Below, in pieces: positions 35,056 to 42,170 of a stretch of 64,000 bases of DNA; the first letter of the stretch is position 1; every line of letters begins with the position of its first letter. Source of the DNA: Nitrospira sp. (GTDB taxonomy: Bacteria; Nitrospirota; Nitrospiria; Nitrospirales; Nitrospiraceae). Under the pieces are notes generated by a model that saw only the letters and a program-made list of their open reading frames with translations, was not told the origin of the DNA and made no database searches. The stretch spans positions 248,001-312,000 of the forward strand of contig JACOEM010000003.1 of the NCBI GenBank assembly GCA_024998565.1, given 5' to 3'. The translations under genes and the position numbers were made by a program.

Positions 35056-35985
35056 TCAAATGTTGAAATACTTTTCGATGCTGATATACCGCTCGCCGGT
35101 GTCGCAGAGAATGGTGACGACGTTTTTCCCCGGCCCCAATTCTTCGGCGATCTTTTGCGCGGCGAAGACGTTGGCTCCTGCGGAGATGCCGACCAGCAGT
35201 CCTTCTTTCTTCGCGAGCAGTTTCGCCGTTTGATAGGCTTCATCGTCGGTCACGGTCACCACGCGGTCGAGCAGCGTGCGGTTCAGCACTTTCGGCACGA
35301 ACCCGGCGCCGATGCCCTGGATCTTGTGCGGCCCCGGGTCTCCGCCGGACAACACGGGCGAACCGGCGGGTTCCACGGCCACGATTTTGGCAGCCGGATT
35401 TCGTTGGCGGATCACCTCGCCGCAGCCTGTGATGGTGCCGCCGGTACCGACTGCCGCCACGAAGGCGTCCACGCGTCCATCCAGGGCATTCACAATTTCC
35501 GGGCCGGTCGTTTTCCGGTGCATATCCGGGTTGGCCGGGTTGGAGAACTGGTCGGGCATATAGTAAGACGGATTCTGCGCGACGATGCTCTCCGCTTCCT
35601 TGATCGAGCCTTTCATGCCTTCCCATGCCGCGGTGAGCACGAGCTGTGCTCCATAGGACGACAGGAGGCTGGCTCGTTCCATGCTCATGCTCTCGGGCAT
35701 CACCAAAATGAGTTTATATCCCCGTACCGCCGCCACCAGCGCCAGGCCGATGCCGGTATTGCCGCTGGTCGGTTCGACGATGGTGCCGCCCGGCTTTAGT
35801 TTGCCCAGGCGCTCGGCCTCGTTGATCATGTTCAAGCAGATGCGGTCCTTGATACTGCCGCCCGGATTGAACGATTCCACCTTGGCGTAGATCGTGGCCC
35901 CGCCCGGTTTGCTCAGGCGGTTGAGTCGAACCAGCGGGGTTCCGCCGATCAGCTCGGTGATATCTGCATGGGCCTTGACGGTCAC
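35056..35985 (-). CDS. cysK: Cysteine synthase A-type enzyme
   Basis: 309 residues from a GTG at 35985 that overlaps the ThiS-like stop by 4 bp. PLP Lys in SFNPGGSIKDRICLNMI (about residue 43), substrate loop PTSGNTGIGLALVAA, phosphate-binding VGTGGTITGCGEVIR and the terminal CDTGERYIS. Makes cysteine from an activated serine (O-acetylserine or O-phosphoserine) and sulfide or a thiocarboxylated carrier. Being coupled to a carrier gene favours the carrier-dependent (CysM-like) mode, although the sequence looks like an ordinary CysK. Confidence 0.93.
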   Translation of the reverse strand: MTVKAHADITELIGGTPLVRLNRLSKPGGATIYAKVESFNPGGSIKDRICLNMINEAERLGKLKPGGTIVEPTSGNTGIGLALVAAVRGYKLILVMPESMSMERASLLSSYGAQLVLTAAWEGMKGSIKEAESIVAQNPSYYMPDQFSNPANPDMHRKTTGPEIVNALDGRVDAFVAAVGTGGTITGCGEVIRQRNPAAKIVAVEPAGSPVLSGGDPGPHKIQGIGAGFVPKVLNRTLLDRVVTVTDDEAYQTAKLLAKKEGLLVGISAGANVFAAQKIAEELGPGKNVVTILCDTGERYISIEKYFNI

Positions 35986-36182
35986 CGGCCACCGCCCATG
36001 TAGAACAGAAATTCCACATGATCGCCGTCTTTCAGCTGTGTCGTCTCGAGGTGTGTCCGTTCGAGCATGATGTCATTCACTTCAACCGCCACCATTTGGG
36101 GTTCGATGCTCTTGGCTTTCAAGAGATCCAGCACGCTGCCTCCTGCGATCTCTTCGGACTTGCCGTTGATCATGACCTGCAT
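35982..36182 (-). CDS. ThiS-like sulfur carrier ending in GGGR
   Basis: 66 residues from the ATG at 36182 (MQVMINGKSEEIAGG). Ubiquitin-like fold of ThiS type with VAVEVNDIMLERTHLETTQL and the end VEFLFYMGGGR. The Gly-Gly motif is followed by an extra Arg, so the terminus would have to be trimmed before adenylation, a task fitting the JAMM peptidase encoded 5 kb downstream in the same cluster. No thiG or thiazole gene lies nearby, which argues for cysteine synthesis rather than thiamine. First gene of the cluster; repeat R4 lies directly upstream. Confidence 0.83.
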   Translation of the reverse strand: MQVMINGKSEEIAGGSVLDLLKAKSIEPQMVAVEVNDIMLERTHLETTQLKDGDHVEFLFYMGGGR

Positions 36183-36212
36183 ATCTGCTCCTGAGAAGGT
36201 AAGGGTCCGGCA

Positions 36213-36331
36213 GGATACTGAACATGTCTGCCAGCGGCGTTCTCGCATCTCTCAGGTCCTCAACGTACCGCAAGGGTACGCCTCGTTCCTTCGTTCGCTA
36301 CGGCCTTGCTGGACGGCCATTTTGAGTATCC
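36213..36331 (+). repeat. Structured palindromic repeat, copy R4
   Basis: Termini GGATACTGAACA ... TTTTGAGTATCC: the fifth and sixth positions differ from R1 and R5 in both arms, keeping complementarity. Central CGTACC GCAAG GGTACG hairpin intact. It sits 30 bp upstream of the ThiS-like start, in the expected promoter or leader region of the sulfur-carrier cluster. Confidence 0.87.
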
Positions 36332-36525
36332 TGTGAAAAGGTATTCTTGTTGCGCCTTACGTGTAGGTGCTCAGTGTTTCGATGAGCTCACAGTGATTTT
36401 CTGTAAACTGCTAAATAATTTCAAGAAGTTAGCAAACGCATTCTTGTTTTGTCAAGGCAACAGACCCCGGTGGGTCGATGTGGCGGAGGCTGCTGCGGAG
36501 TCGCACGGGGCAGGCGGCCGCTTTC

Positions 36526-36553
36526 TTGACTTTCACCATGCCTAGCTTACAGT
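36526..36553 (+). promoter_or_regulatory. Candidate promoter for the 36578 gene
   Basis: TTGACT (36526-36531) and TACAGT (36548-36553), 16 bases apart, end 24 bases before the ATG at 36578. One and two mismatches to consensus. Prediction only. Confidence 0.4.
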
Positions 36554-36577
36554 ATGCGCCGGTCTGGAGGGTAGGGC

Positions 36578-36955
36578 ATGTGGAAGAAAAATTTCTTATT
36601 TCGCGCGCACGAGGCGGCTCCGCTGAAAGAGTCGGAAAACGAGCTGTTTCATGATGCGGAACCGGCCTTGGATAGCGCCGGGTTGCAGATGGAAAAATTT
36701 TTGTCGGTGTGGGTGCAGGGGGAAGGCGAGGACGACAGTCCCTCCATGTACACGAATATCTATGTGCGGACCGCGACACTCGATTTTCGTACGCGCGCCG
36801 GTTTTCTCCAACCCTTGCAGGGACGGTCGCATCAGATCAAGCAGATGTTGACGCCGGAGCAGAAGGGCTTTTTGCGCGAGTGGTTGTCCACGACCTCGCC
36901 TCAAGCTTGGGAAGAATCCGACGACCATTTTCGAACGCTCTTCGACCTAGAGTGA
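36578..36955 (+). CDS. Hypothetical protein, 125 aa
   Basis: Cytoplasmic by composition, no signal peptide or membrane segment. GGAGGGTAGGGC precedes the ATG. Residues ~35-85 (MEKFLSVWVQGEGEDDSPSM, YTNIYVRTATLDFRTR) look like a beta-rich domain; the end is acidic. No family recognised. Repeat R5 follows 10 bp after its stop. Confidence 0.6.
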   Translation: MWKKNFLFRAHEAAPLKESENELFHDAEPALDSAGLQMEKFLSVWVQGEGEDDSPSMYTNIYVRTATLDFRTRAGFLQPLQGRSHQIKQMLTPEQKGFLREWLSTTSPQAWEESDDHFRTLFDLE

Positions 36956-36965
36956 TCTGTGCTAG

Positions 36966-37088
36966 CAGGATGCTGAAAACCTCCGCCAGCGGCGTTCTCG
37001 CATCGCTCAGGTCCTCAACGTATCGCAAGGGTACGCTTCGGATCTTCATTCGCTGCGGCCTTGCTGGACGAACGTTTTGAGCATCCTG
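36966..37088 (+). repeat. Structured palindromic repeat, copy R5
   Basis: Full copy with termini CAGGATGCTGAAAA ... TTTTGAGCATCCTG, inner GCCAGCGGCGTTCTCGCATC and CGCTGCGGCCTTGCTGGACG arms and the central GTATCGCAAGGGTAC hairpin. Best reference copy in the window. Confidence 0.9.
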
Positions 37089-37169
37089 CGGGAATCCATC
37101 CGTATCTCATGTGTAACTCATCGAACATCACATGCGCTCATCAAACCTCTGCTGCCAGCTAGTCTCCGC

Positions 37170-37715
37170 ATGAGTCGTCTGATCTCTTCTCAGCTGGTCG
37201 CCTGGACTGTCGTTGCTGTAATTTGCCTGACGCACGTTCCTGTCTGCGCCTCCGCCACGATTGATGTCTACTATGCGCCTGAGGATCAGCCCATCGACCG
37301 GGTGGTCGGTCTCTATGCCCATGCGACGCGGTACATCTACGTGTCCGTCTATGCGTTGACGGCGCCTTCGGTGGTGAAGGCGCTGGTGGAGGCGAAACGC
37401 CGGGGCGTGGATGTCCGGGTGATCACCGATCGCGAACGTCTCAACGATCCGAAGCAGCACAGCGCCGTGAATACATTGCGACTGGCGGGCGTGCCCATCA
37501 GGATCAACCGGCATGAGGCCTTGATGCATCTGAAGCAGGTCGTGATCGACGATGCCATCAATACGTCCGGCTCAGCCAACCATACGACGAGCGGGAACCG
37601 GTACAATGACGAACGTCTCGATGTCATCACCGATGCGCGATTGACAGCGAAGGCCCGCGAGAAGTTTCTGACCATGTGGAACGACCACGAACGATTTATG
37701 ACCTGGACTCAGTAG
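37170..37715 (+). CDS. Phospholipase D-like (HKD) secreted enzyme
   Basis: 181 residues from the ATG at 37170; the open frame runs back to 37077, but that part lies in repeat R5. A signal peptide (AWTVVAVICLTHVPVCASA) is followed by a single PLD domain: VDVYYAPEDQ-like start, YIYVSVYALTAP, VRVITDRERL and the catalytic HLKQVVID (His, Lys, Asp at about 120, 122, 127) with SGSANHTTSGNRYNDE. One HKD motif fits Nuc-type endonucleases, which dimerise to build the site. Predicted periplasmic; nuclease rather than lipase activity is the likelier guess. Confidence 0.82.
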   Translation: MSRLISSQLVAWTVVAVICLTHVPVCASATIDVYYAPEDQPIDRVVGLYAHATRYIYVSVYALTAPSVVKALVEAKRRGVDVRVITDRERLNDPKQHSAVNTLRLAGVPIRINRHEALMHLKQVVIDDAINTSGSANHTTSGNRYNDERLDVITDARLTAKAREKFLTMWNDHERFMTWTQ

Positions 37716-37727
37716 GGCGAGCCGCCT

Positions 37728-39005
37728 ATGGGCCGTGCAATGATCGAGACAGATGTGGCGATTGTCGGGGCGGGCGGCGGGGGCGCCGTATTGGCCCTGA
37801 TGCTTGCGCAACAGGGCGTGCGGTCGCTGGTGTTGGAGCGGGCCGCCGGGCCGCCGCAGGGATTGCGGGGCGAGATCCTGCAGCCGAACGGGCAGCGCGT
37901 GCTCGATCGCCTCGGATTATTGGACAAGCTTCCTGTCCACGCGGTGCGGTCGGTCCGGCGATTCAACTTTTGCCGGGCGGGCGGTGAACGGCTCTGTACG
38001 GTGGATTATGGCGACTTGCCGGCTCCCTACAATCGTGCTCTGGTGACGCTGCCCAACGTGGCGCACCATGCCATCCTCGATGCGCTGGAACAACAGAATC
38101 CCGGCGCGCTCTGGTACGACGCCACCTTTACCGGCCTCCGGTTCGACGGTTCGCGGGTGATCGGTTTGCAGGCAACACGTCACGGGGAACCGGTCGATAT
38201 TTCGGCGCGGCTGGTCGTCGGCGCCGACGGTGCGTTGTCCAAAGTACGCGAGTCGCTCGGTATCACCGCCCAACTCCATCGGTATCCCCAAAGTTATCTC
38301 ATTGCCATTCTCAAGGCTCCGCCTGGCTTCGACGAGGCACGGTATCTGGTGGGCAAGCGCGAAATCCTGGGCCTCTTTCCTGCCGCCGGGCAACAGGTCT
38401 ACGCCTTCTATATGATCAAGGCCGGATCGTATGAGGCGGTCAAAGCTCAGGGGTTGGAGGCGTTGCGGAGGGCCTGGGTCCGAATCGATCCCGGCATGGA
38501 AGGGATTGTCCAAGAACTGGTCGATTGGAGCCAGACGGGTTACATGCCCACCGGACGTGTGAAAACCGATCGATGGGTGGCGGATGGCGCCTTGCTCATC
38601 GGGGATGCGGCGCACGCCATGAACCCGCATGCGTCTCAGGGGCGGATGCAGGCGATGGTGGACGCGGTGGTCGTGGCGGATCTCATTCCCGGTTGGTTGA
38701 AGAAGAACGATTTCTCTGCTGAGTCGTTACGCGCGTTCGAGGTGGCCCGGCGGCCGCAGGTGTCCATGTTGCAGCGGTTGGCCGATGAGCAATGTCGATT
38801 TTGGAATACCGGCAATCCGCTGGTGGCCTATTTGCGGGATCGGGTGTTCCGGACGCTCGACCGGAATGCCAGGCTGCGCTATCGTGTGCTCTCGACGACC
38901 GCCGGCTTGCGAAGTCGTCCTCCGTTTTCACTGCTCGATCGGGTGATGGCGGCGGGATTCCTGCCCGATCCGCGCGCTCAGGTGCGATCATCGAATGAAT
39001 CGTGA
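37728..39005 (+). CDS. FAD-dependent monooxygenase-like oxidoreductase
   Basis: 425 residues. N-terminal FAD-binding DVAIVGAGGGGAVLALMLAQ with the acidic end LVLERA, the middle LVVGADGALSKVRESLG (DG motif) and the second FAD motif GALLIGDAAHAMNPHASQG. These three mark class A flavoprotein monooxygenases/UbiH-like enzymes and geranylgeranyl-reductase-like relatives. C-terminus basic and without a membrane anchor. It follows the PLD gene after 12 bp. Substrate unknown; quinone or aromatic hydroxylation are typical for the class. Confidence 0.85.
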   Translation: MGRAMIETDVAIVGAGGGGAVLALMLAQQGVRSLVLERAAGPPQGLRGEILQPNGQRVLDRLGLLDKLPVHAVRSVRRFNFCRAGGERLCTVDYGDLPAPYNRALVTLPNVAHHAILDALEQQNPGALWYDATFTGLRFDGSRVIGLQATRHGEPVDISARLVVGADGALSKVRESLGITAQLHRYPQSYLIAILKAPPGFDEARYLVGKREILGLFPAAGQQVYAFYMIKAGSYEAVKAQGLEALRRAWVRIDPGMEGIVQELVDWSQTGYMPTGRVKTDRWVADGALLIGDAAHAMNPHASQGRMQAMVDAVVVADLIPGWLKKNDFSAESLRAFEVARRPQVSMLQRLADEQCRFWNTGNPLVAYLRDRVFRTLDRNARLRYRVLSTTAGLRSRPPFSLLDRVMAAGFLPDPRAQVRSSNES

Positions 39006-39044
39006 CAGGGAGATATTTCGGTTCGGGCAACAATAAACCCAGCA

Positions 39045-39213
39045 CAGGATGCTCAAAAGGCCGTCCAGCAAGGCCGCAGCGAGGTCCACGGCGCGAAGCA
39101 TAATGAGCGCCACGTTTGTGGACGCCGGCGAGACGGTGAGCCGGCCGTGTCTTAAGACAACTCAGACTTGGTACGCAGCGAGAACGCCGCCGGCGGGATT
39201 TTTCAGCATCCTG
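39045..39213 (-). repeat. Structured palindromic repeat, copy R6 (long form, inverted orientation)
   Basis: On the reverse strand the copy starts CAGGATGCTGAAAAATCC and ends GGCCTTTTGAGCATCCTG. Its centre is replaced by a ~90-bp insert with a second hairpin GTCCAC ... GTGGAC enclosing GCGC ... GCGC. The insert is related to the one in R7. Only copy in this orientation. Confidence 0.85.
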
Positions 39214-39236
39214 CCTACACGACGAGAGAGGTGTTT

Positions 39237-39995
39237 GTGACACAACCCACTGCACTCGATATTCCCTCCGAGGTTCAGCAACTACTCAAGCGATACGTGA
39301 AGGAAACCACCGCGTTGCTTGGGTCGCAGCTGGAAGGCATTCTGCTCTACGGCAGCGCCGTGGGAGGGGAATTCCTGCCCGGCCGGTCGAATCTGAATCT
39401 GTTGCTCATGCTGTCCGGGTACGAGCGCGAGGGCATGAAGCGGTATGCGAAGGCGCATAAGCGTTGGAGTCGTGAACAATTCGTGGTGCCGCTCCTGGTG
39501 ACGGAGGCCGAACTCACGCGACCCGGCACCGTCTTTCCCCTGGAGTATCTGGAGATTCAGGAACAACATCGTGTGCTCTGGGGGCGGGATCCGTTCATCG
39601 GCATGCACATCGACCGGACGCATTTGGCCTATCAAGTGCAGCAGGGCATTCAAGGGAACCTGGTGCGTCTGCGGCAGCGATATATCGAAGGCGGCGGCAC
39701 GGAAGAAGCGATGACCATGTTGTTGCCGCTCTCGCTGACCGCGTTGCTGCCCTGCTTGCGCGGCTTGCAACGGATTGCCGGACAACCGGCCTTGTTTCAG
39801 TCGGATGCGTTGCTCGCCGGGATTCGCACGTTGACGGGGCTCGATCTCGCCGGACTGACTGATGTGTTGGAGCTGAAGCGGGGTATTATTTCTCCAGGTC
39901 CGGTGGAGGTGCCGCGGTTGTTCGAACGGTATGCAGCGAACCTCGACGCATTGATTGCGCTGATACGCCCGGATGGGGCGGTGACGCCGCGATGA
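39237..39995 (+). CDS. Nucleotidyltransferase-fold protein lacking the catalytic acidic pair
   Basis: 252 residues from a GTG at 39237 with GAGAGAG before it; a longer frame from 39168 would run into repeat R6. The MNT-type helix-strand motif LLYGSAVGGEFLPGRSNLNLLLM is present across residues ~37-59, but the expected S-D-x-D of the active site reads S-N-L-N, so both metal-binding Asp are Asn. The rest is helical. Likely catalytically inactive or with a changed role. It overlaps the TPM gene start by 4 bp, so the two are coupled. Confidence 0.72.
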   Translation: MTQPTALDIPSEVQQLLKRYVKETTALLGSQLEGILLYGSAVGGEFLPGRSNLNLLLMLSGYEREGMKRYAKAHKRWSREQFVVPLLVTEAELTRPGTVFPLEYLEIQEQHRVLWGRDPFIGMHIDRTHLAYQVQQGIQGNLVRLRQRYIEGGGTEEAMTMLLPLSLTALLPCLRGLQRIAGQPALFQSDALLAGIRTLTGLDLAGLTDVLELKRGIISPGPVEVPRLFERYAANLDALIALIRPDGAVTPR

Positions 39996-40729
39996 GTCAT
40001 CGATTCAGGATCATCATCGGTTCCATTGTGGGGTTGGGCCTTCTGCTGCTGTTGGCTACAGTGCCGGTCGGGTTTGCCCGTGAGCCTGTGCCATCATATG
40101 ACCCGCAGGGCTATGTCAGCGACCATGCCGGGGTGATCGATGCGGAGTGGCGCGCCAGAATCCGTTCGGTCTGCCAGGATCTTGAACGCAAGACCGGGGT
40201 CGAAATGGTGGTCGTCACCGTGCCCACGCTGAAACCCTATGGTTCGGCCAATGACTATGCGGTCGGTCTCTATCAGAAATGGGGCATCGGTTCGGCCCAG
40301 AATGAGCATGGGGTGTTGGTGCTGTTGTCGGTGCAGGAGCGCCAGGCGGCCGTCACCATGGGACGACGGATGTTGCCGGTGATGGGTGGAAATGTGGTCG
40401 GGAAGGTCGGGCATGAATATCTCGACCCTGCCATCAAGAACGGCCACTTCGGCGAAGGACTCTATCGAACCGTCGTGGGATTGGCGTCGGTCTCGCAGGA
40501 CATTCGTGTGTCCAACGTGCAGAAGGCACACTTTCGCGGACTCGGCTTCTGGATCACCATCACCACGGCTAGCGGCGCATTGTGGTTTCTCTGGTGGCTC
40601 AGCCGGCCCGATCTGCGCCATCCCTATGGGCGGATTAGAAAAGGCCAGTATTGGGGCAGCGGCCAAGGAGGGTTTGGCGGGAACTTCGGCGGCATGGGCG
40701 GAGGGACGAGCGGGGAGGGGTGGAAGTAG
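39992..40729 (+). CDS. TPM domain membrane protein
   Basis: 245 residues: signal/TM segment (IIGSIVGLGLLLLLATVPVG), a TPM domain from ~38 to 180 (GYVSDHAGVIDAEWRARI, VEMVVVTVPTL, WGIGSAQNEHGVLVLLSV), a second TM (FWITITTASGALWFLWWL) and a Gly-rich tail (GGFGGNFGGMGGG). TPM proteins include YgcG and the photosystem repair protein Psb32 and face the periplasm. The Gly-rich tail is a family feature. Translationally coupled to the preceding gene. Confidence 0.87.
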   Translation: MSHRFRIIIGSIVGLGLLLLLATVPVGFAREPVPSYDPQGYVSDHAGVIDAEWRARIRSVCQDLERKTGVEMVVVTVPTLKPYGSANDYAVGLYQKWGIGSAQNEHGVLVLLSVQERQAAVTMGRRMLPVMGGNVVGKVGHEYLDPAIKNGHFGEGLYRTVVGLASVSQDIRVSNVQKAHFRGLGFWITITTASGALWFLWWLSRPDLRHPYGRIRKGQYWGSGQGGFGGNFGGMGGGTSGEGWK

Positions 40730-40731
40730 GG

Positions 40732-40829
40732 GAGAGGGCGGGCTGGTCGTCCTCTTGCTCGCGGAACGCGCACCTCGGACGCTGCTCGTTCGACGCGCGC
40801 AGTTGAGGATCGATCAGCCCACCCTCTTT
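40732..40829 (+). repeat. Second palindromic repeat family, copy A
   Basis: About 98 bp right after the TPM stop with near-complementary ends (AGAGGGCGGGCTGGTCGTCC ... GATCGATCAGCCCACCCTCT) and the internal words CTCTTGCTCGCG, AACGCGC and GACGCGCGCAG. Unrelated to R1-R7. Confidence 0.7.
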
Positions 40830-40857
40830 TGTTAGGCGGGGGAGTAATTGCGGAAAG

Positions 40858-40951
40858 AAGGAGGCCCGTTAGTCTCTCTTGCTCGCGCAACGCGCGGTCG
40901 AGGACTCCCCTCGTTGGACGCGCGCAGTGGGAGACCAATCGGCCCACCCTC
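40858..40951 (+). repeat. Second palindromic repeat family, copy B
   Basis: Direct-repeat partner of copy A, 28 bp downstream: GGAGGCCCGTTAGTCTCTC ... GGGAGACCAATCGGCCC with the shared internal words TCTTGCTCGCGCAACGCGC and GGACGCGCGCAGT. Arms differ from copy A but are again mutually complementary. Confidence 0.7.
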
Positions 40952-41096
40952 TAGAGGAGAGGCAGAGAAACACCCCTACGAAATCCTTGGATTTGCGTCG
41001 CAATCCTGGCAGGATGTCCGACAGTGCTTATTCAGTACCGCAAGGCAGTCGGTATCTAACTACGGAACAAGATAATATAGTGTTGGCCAGGAATAA

Positions 41097-41789
41097 ATGA
41101 ACGACACCTGCTTTGCATGCAGCAATCCTGCGATGTCGCGCGAGCACGTGCCGCCAGCATGCCTCTTCCCGGAGGCCAAAGATACCGACGGCACGCAAGA
41201 CTACCGGCGCAACCTCATCACTGTACCAGCATGCAAAGATCACAACTTGGCGAAGTCCGATGATGACTCATACTTCTTGTGGGTCTTGAGCACCAGCTTG
41301 CCAGCGAACGCCGTAGCCAGAGGGCAAGTGGCGACCAAGCTCAAGCGTGCGCATACTCGACGCCCGGCTCTCGGCAGTTCAGTCCTGAGCTATGCCAAGG
41401 ATGTCGTCGTAGCCGATAGTCATTCATGTACGAAGCACGATGCAGTCGAAATACCGCTGGATGGCGCACGTTTCCAGAAAGTGCTCGAGTTGATAGCACG
41501 CGGTCTCTACTCTCACCACTTTGGCCAACGCTGGACTGGCAAAGTCCTTGTGTTACCAGACTTCATTGCGTTCCCCGAGGCTCCTGCCCAAGCCGACGTC
41601 GACGCCAACCGACTCGTCCTATTCAATTGCGCGCAGCAGCTGTTCGCCGCGCAGACACAGTACGGCGAGAACCCCGACGTATTCTGGTACAGAGTCCATA
41701 AGTCAATGGTTCAATACCGATGTCTAATGCGGCTCGCTTTCTACGGGCACTGCACAGCTACCGTGTTTTTCGGCGAAGGATCGGGCTAA
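41097..41789 (+). CDS. HNH-like endonuclease domain protein, likely acquired
   Basis: 230 residues. N-terminal CFACSNPAMSREHVPPACLF followed by ITVPACKDHNLAKSDDDSYF gives the Cys pairs and the His-Asn pattern of an HNH finger (residues ~5-60). The remainder is unrecognised. Composition is visibly less GC-rich and codon use more even than in the neighbours, and the ORF lies between repeats and a small accessory gene, suggesting horizontal transfer. A nuclease role is inferred from the HNH fold only; there is no evident restriction partner. Confidence 0.68.
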   Translation: MNDTCFACSNPAMSREHVPPACLFPEAKDTDGTQDYRRNLITVPACKDHNLAKSDDDSYFLWVLSTSLPANAVARGQVATKLKRAHTRRPALGSSVLSYAKDVVVADSHSCTKHDAVEIPLDGARFQKVLELIARGLYSHHFGQRWTGKVLVLPDFIAFPEAPAQADVDANRLVLFNCAQQLFAAQTQYGENPDVFWYRVHKSMVQYRCLMRLAFYGHCTATVFFGEGSG

Positions 41790-41886
41790 TACGCCGCTAG
41801 AGGCGGATCGTTCTACGCGAGGTTGATCAGCAGCAATCCGTTAAAACACAGACTCGAATGCCGCTATCGGCTGATTAGGAGGAAGA

Positions 41887-42096
41887 ATGGCTACGTATCG
41901 CCAGATCCAGGACGATGTGAAGAAGCGACACGGACGAACTGTGAAAACTTGCTGGATAGCTCATGTGAACGAGTTAAATGGACTGCGCCTACGGCTTGCG
42001 CCGAACAGACGATCAAGAGCAAGGCGGCAGGTGCCGTGCCCGCCCGGTGTTCGTCCTCTAATCGAGGCGTCCATGCGTCGATTTCACATGCTTTAA
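41887..42096 (+). CDS. Small conserved protein, 69 aa, unknown
   Basis: AGGAGGA precedes the ATG at ideal spacing. The sequence TVKTCWIAHVNELNGLRLRL followed by APNRRSRARRQVPCPP is a pattern I recall from small proteins scattered in many bacterial genomes, often in accessory regions; no function is established. Basic (RRSRARR). Travels here with the HNH-like gene. Confidence 0.65.
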   Translation: MATYRQIQDDVKKRHGRTVKTCWIAHVNELNGLRLRLAPNRRSRARRQVPCPPGVRPLIEASMRRFHML

Positions 42097-42108
42097 AGTA
42101 CTGACTTC

Positions 42109-42168
42109 ATTGCATTCTGATCAGTACTTACACCGGACGTAACCGTCTATTGCATTATGATCTTCACT
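42109..42168. repeat. Pair of 20-bp imperfect direct repeats
   Basis: ATTGCATTCTGATCAGTACT (42109-42128) and ATTGCATTATGATCTTCACT (42149-42168) differ at four positions and are spaced 40 bp start to start. An AGTACT inverted pair flanks the first. Located at the right end of the accessory patch. Confidence 0.5.
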
Positions 42169-42170
42169 GA

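Noticed and set aside
39168-39236. Longer start for the nucleotidyltransferase-fold gene
   Set aside because: The extra 23 codons lie partly in repeat R6, and the GTG at 39237 has the ribosome-binding site.
42109-42168. Mini CRISPR array
   Set aside because: Only two imperfect 20-mers with a 20-bp spacer and no cas genes.
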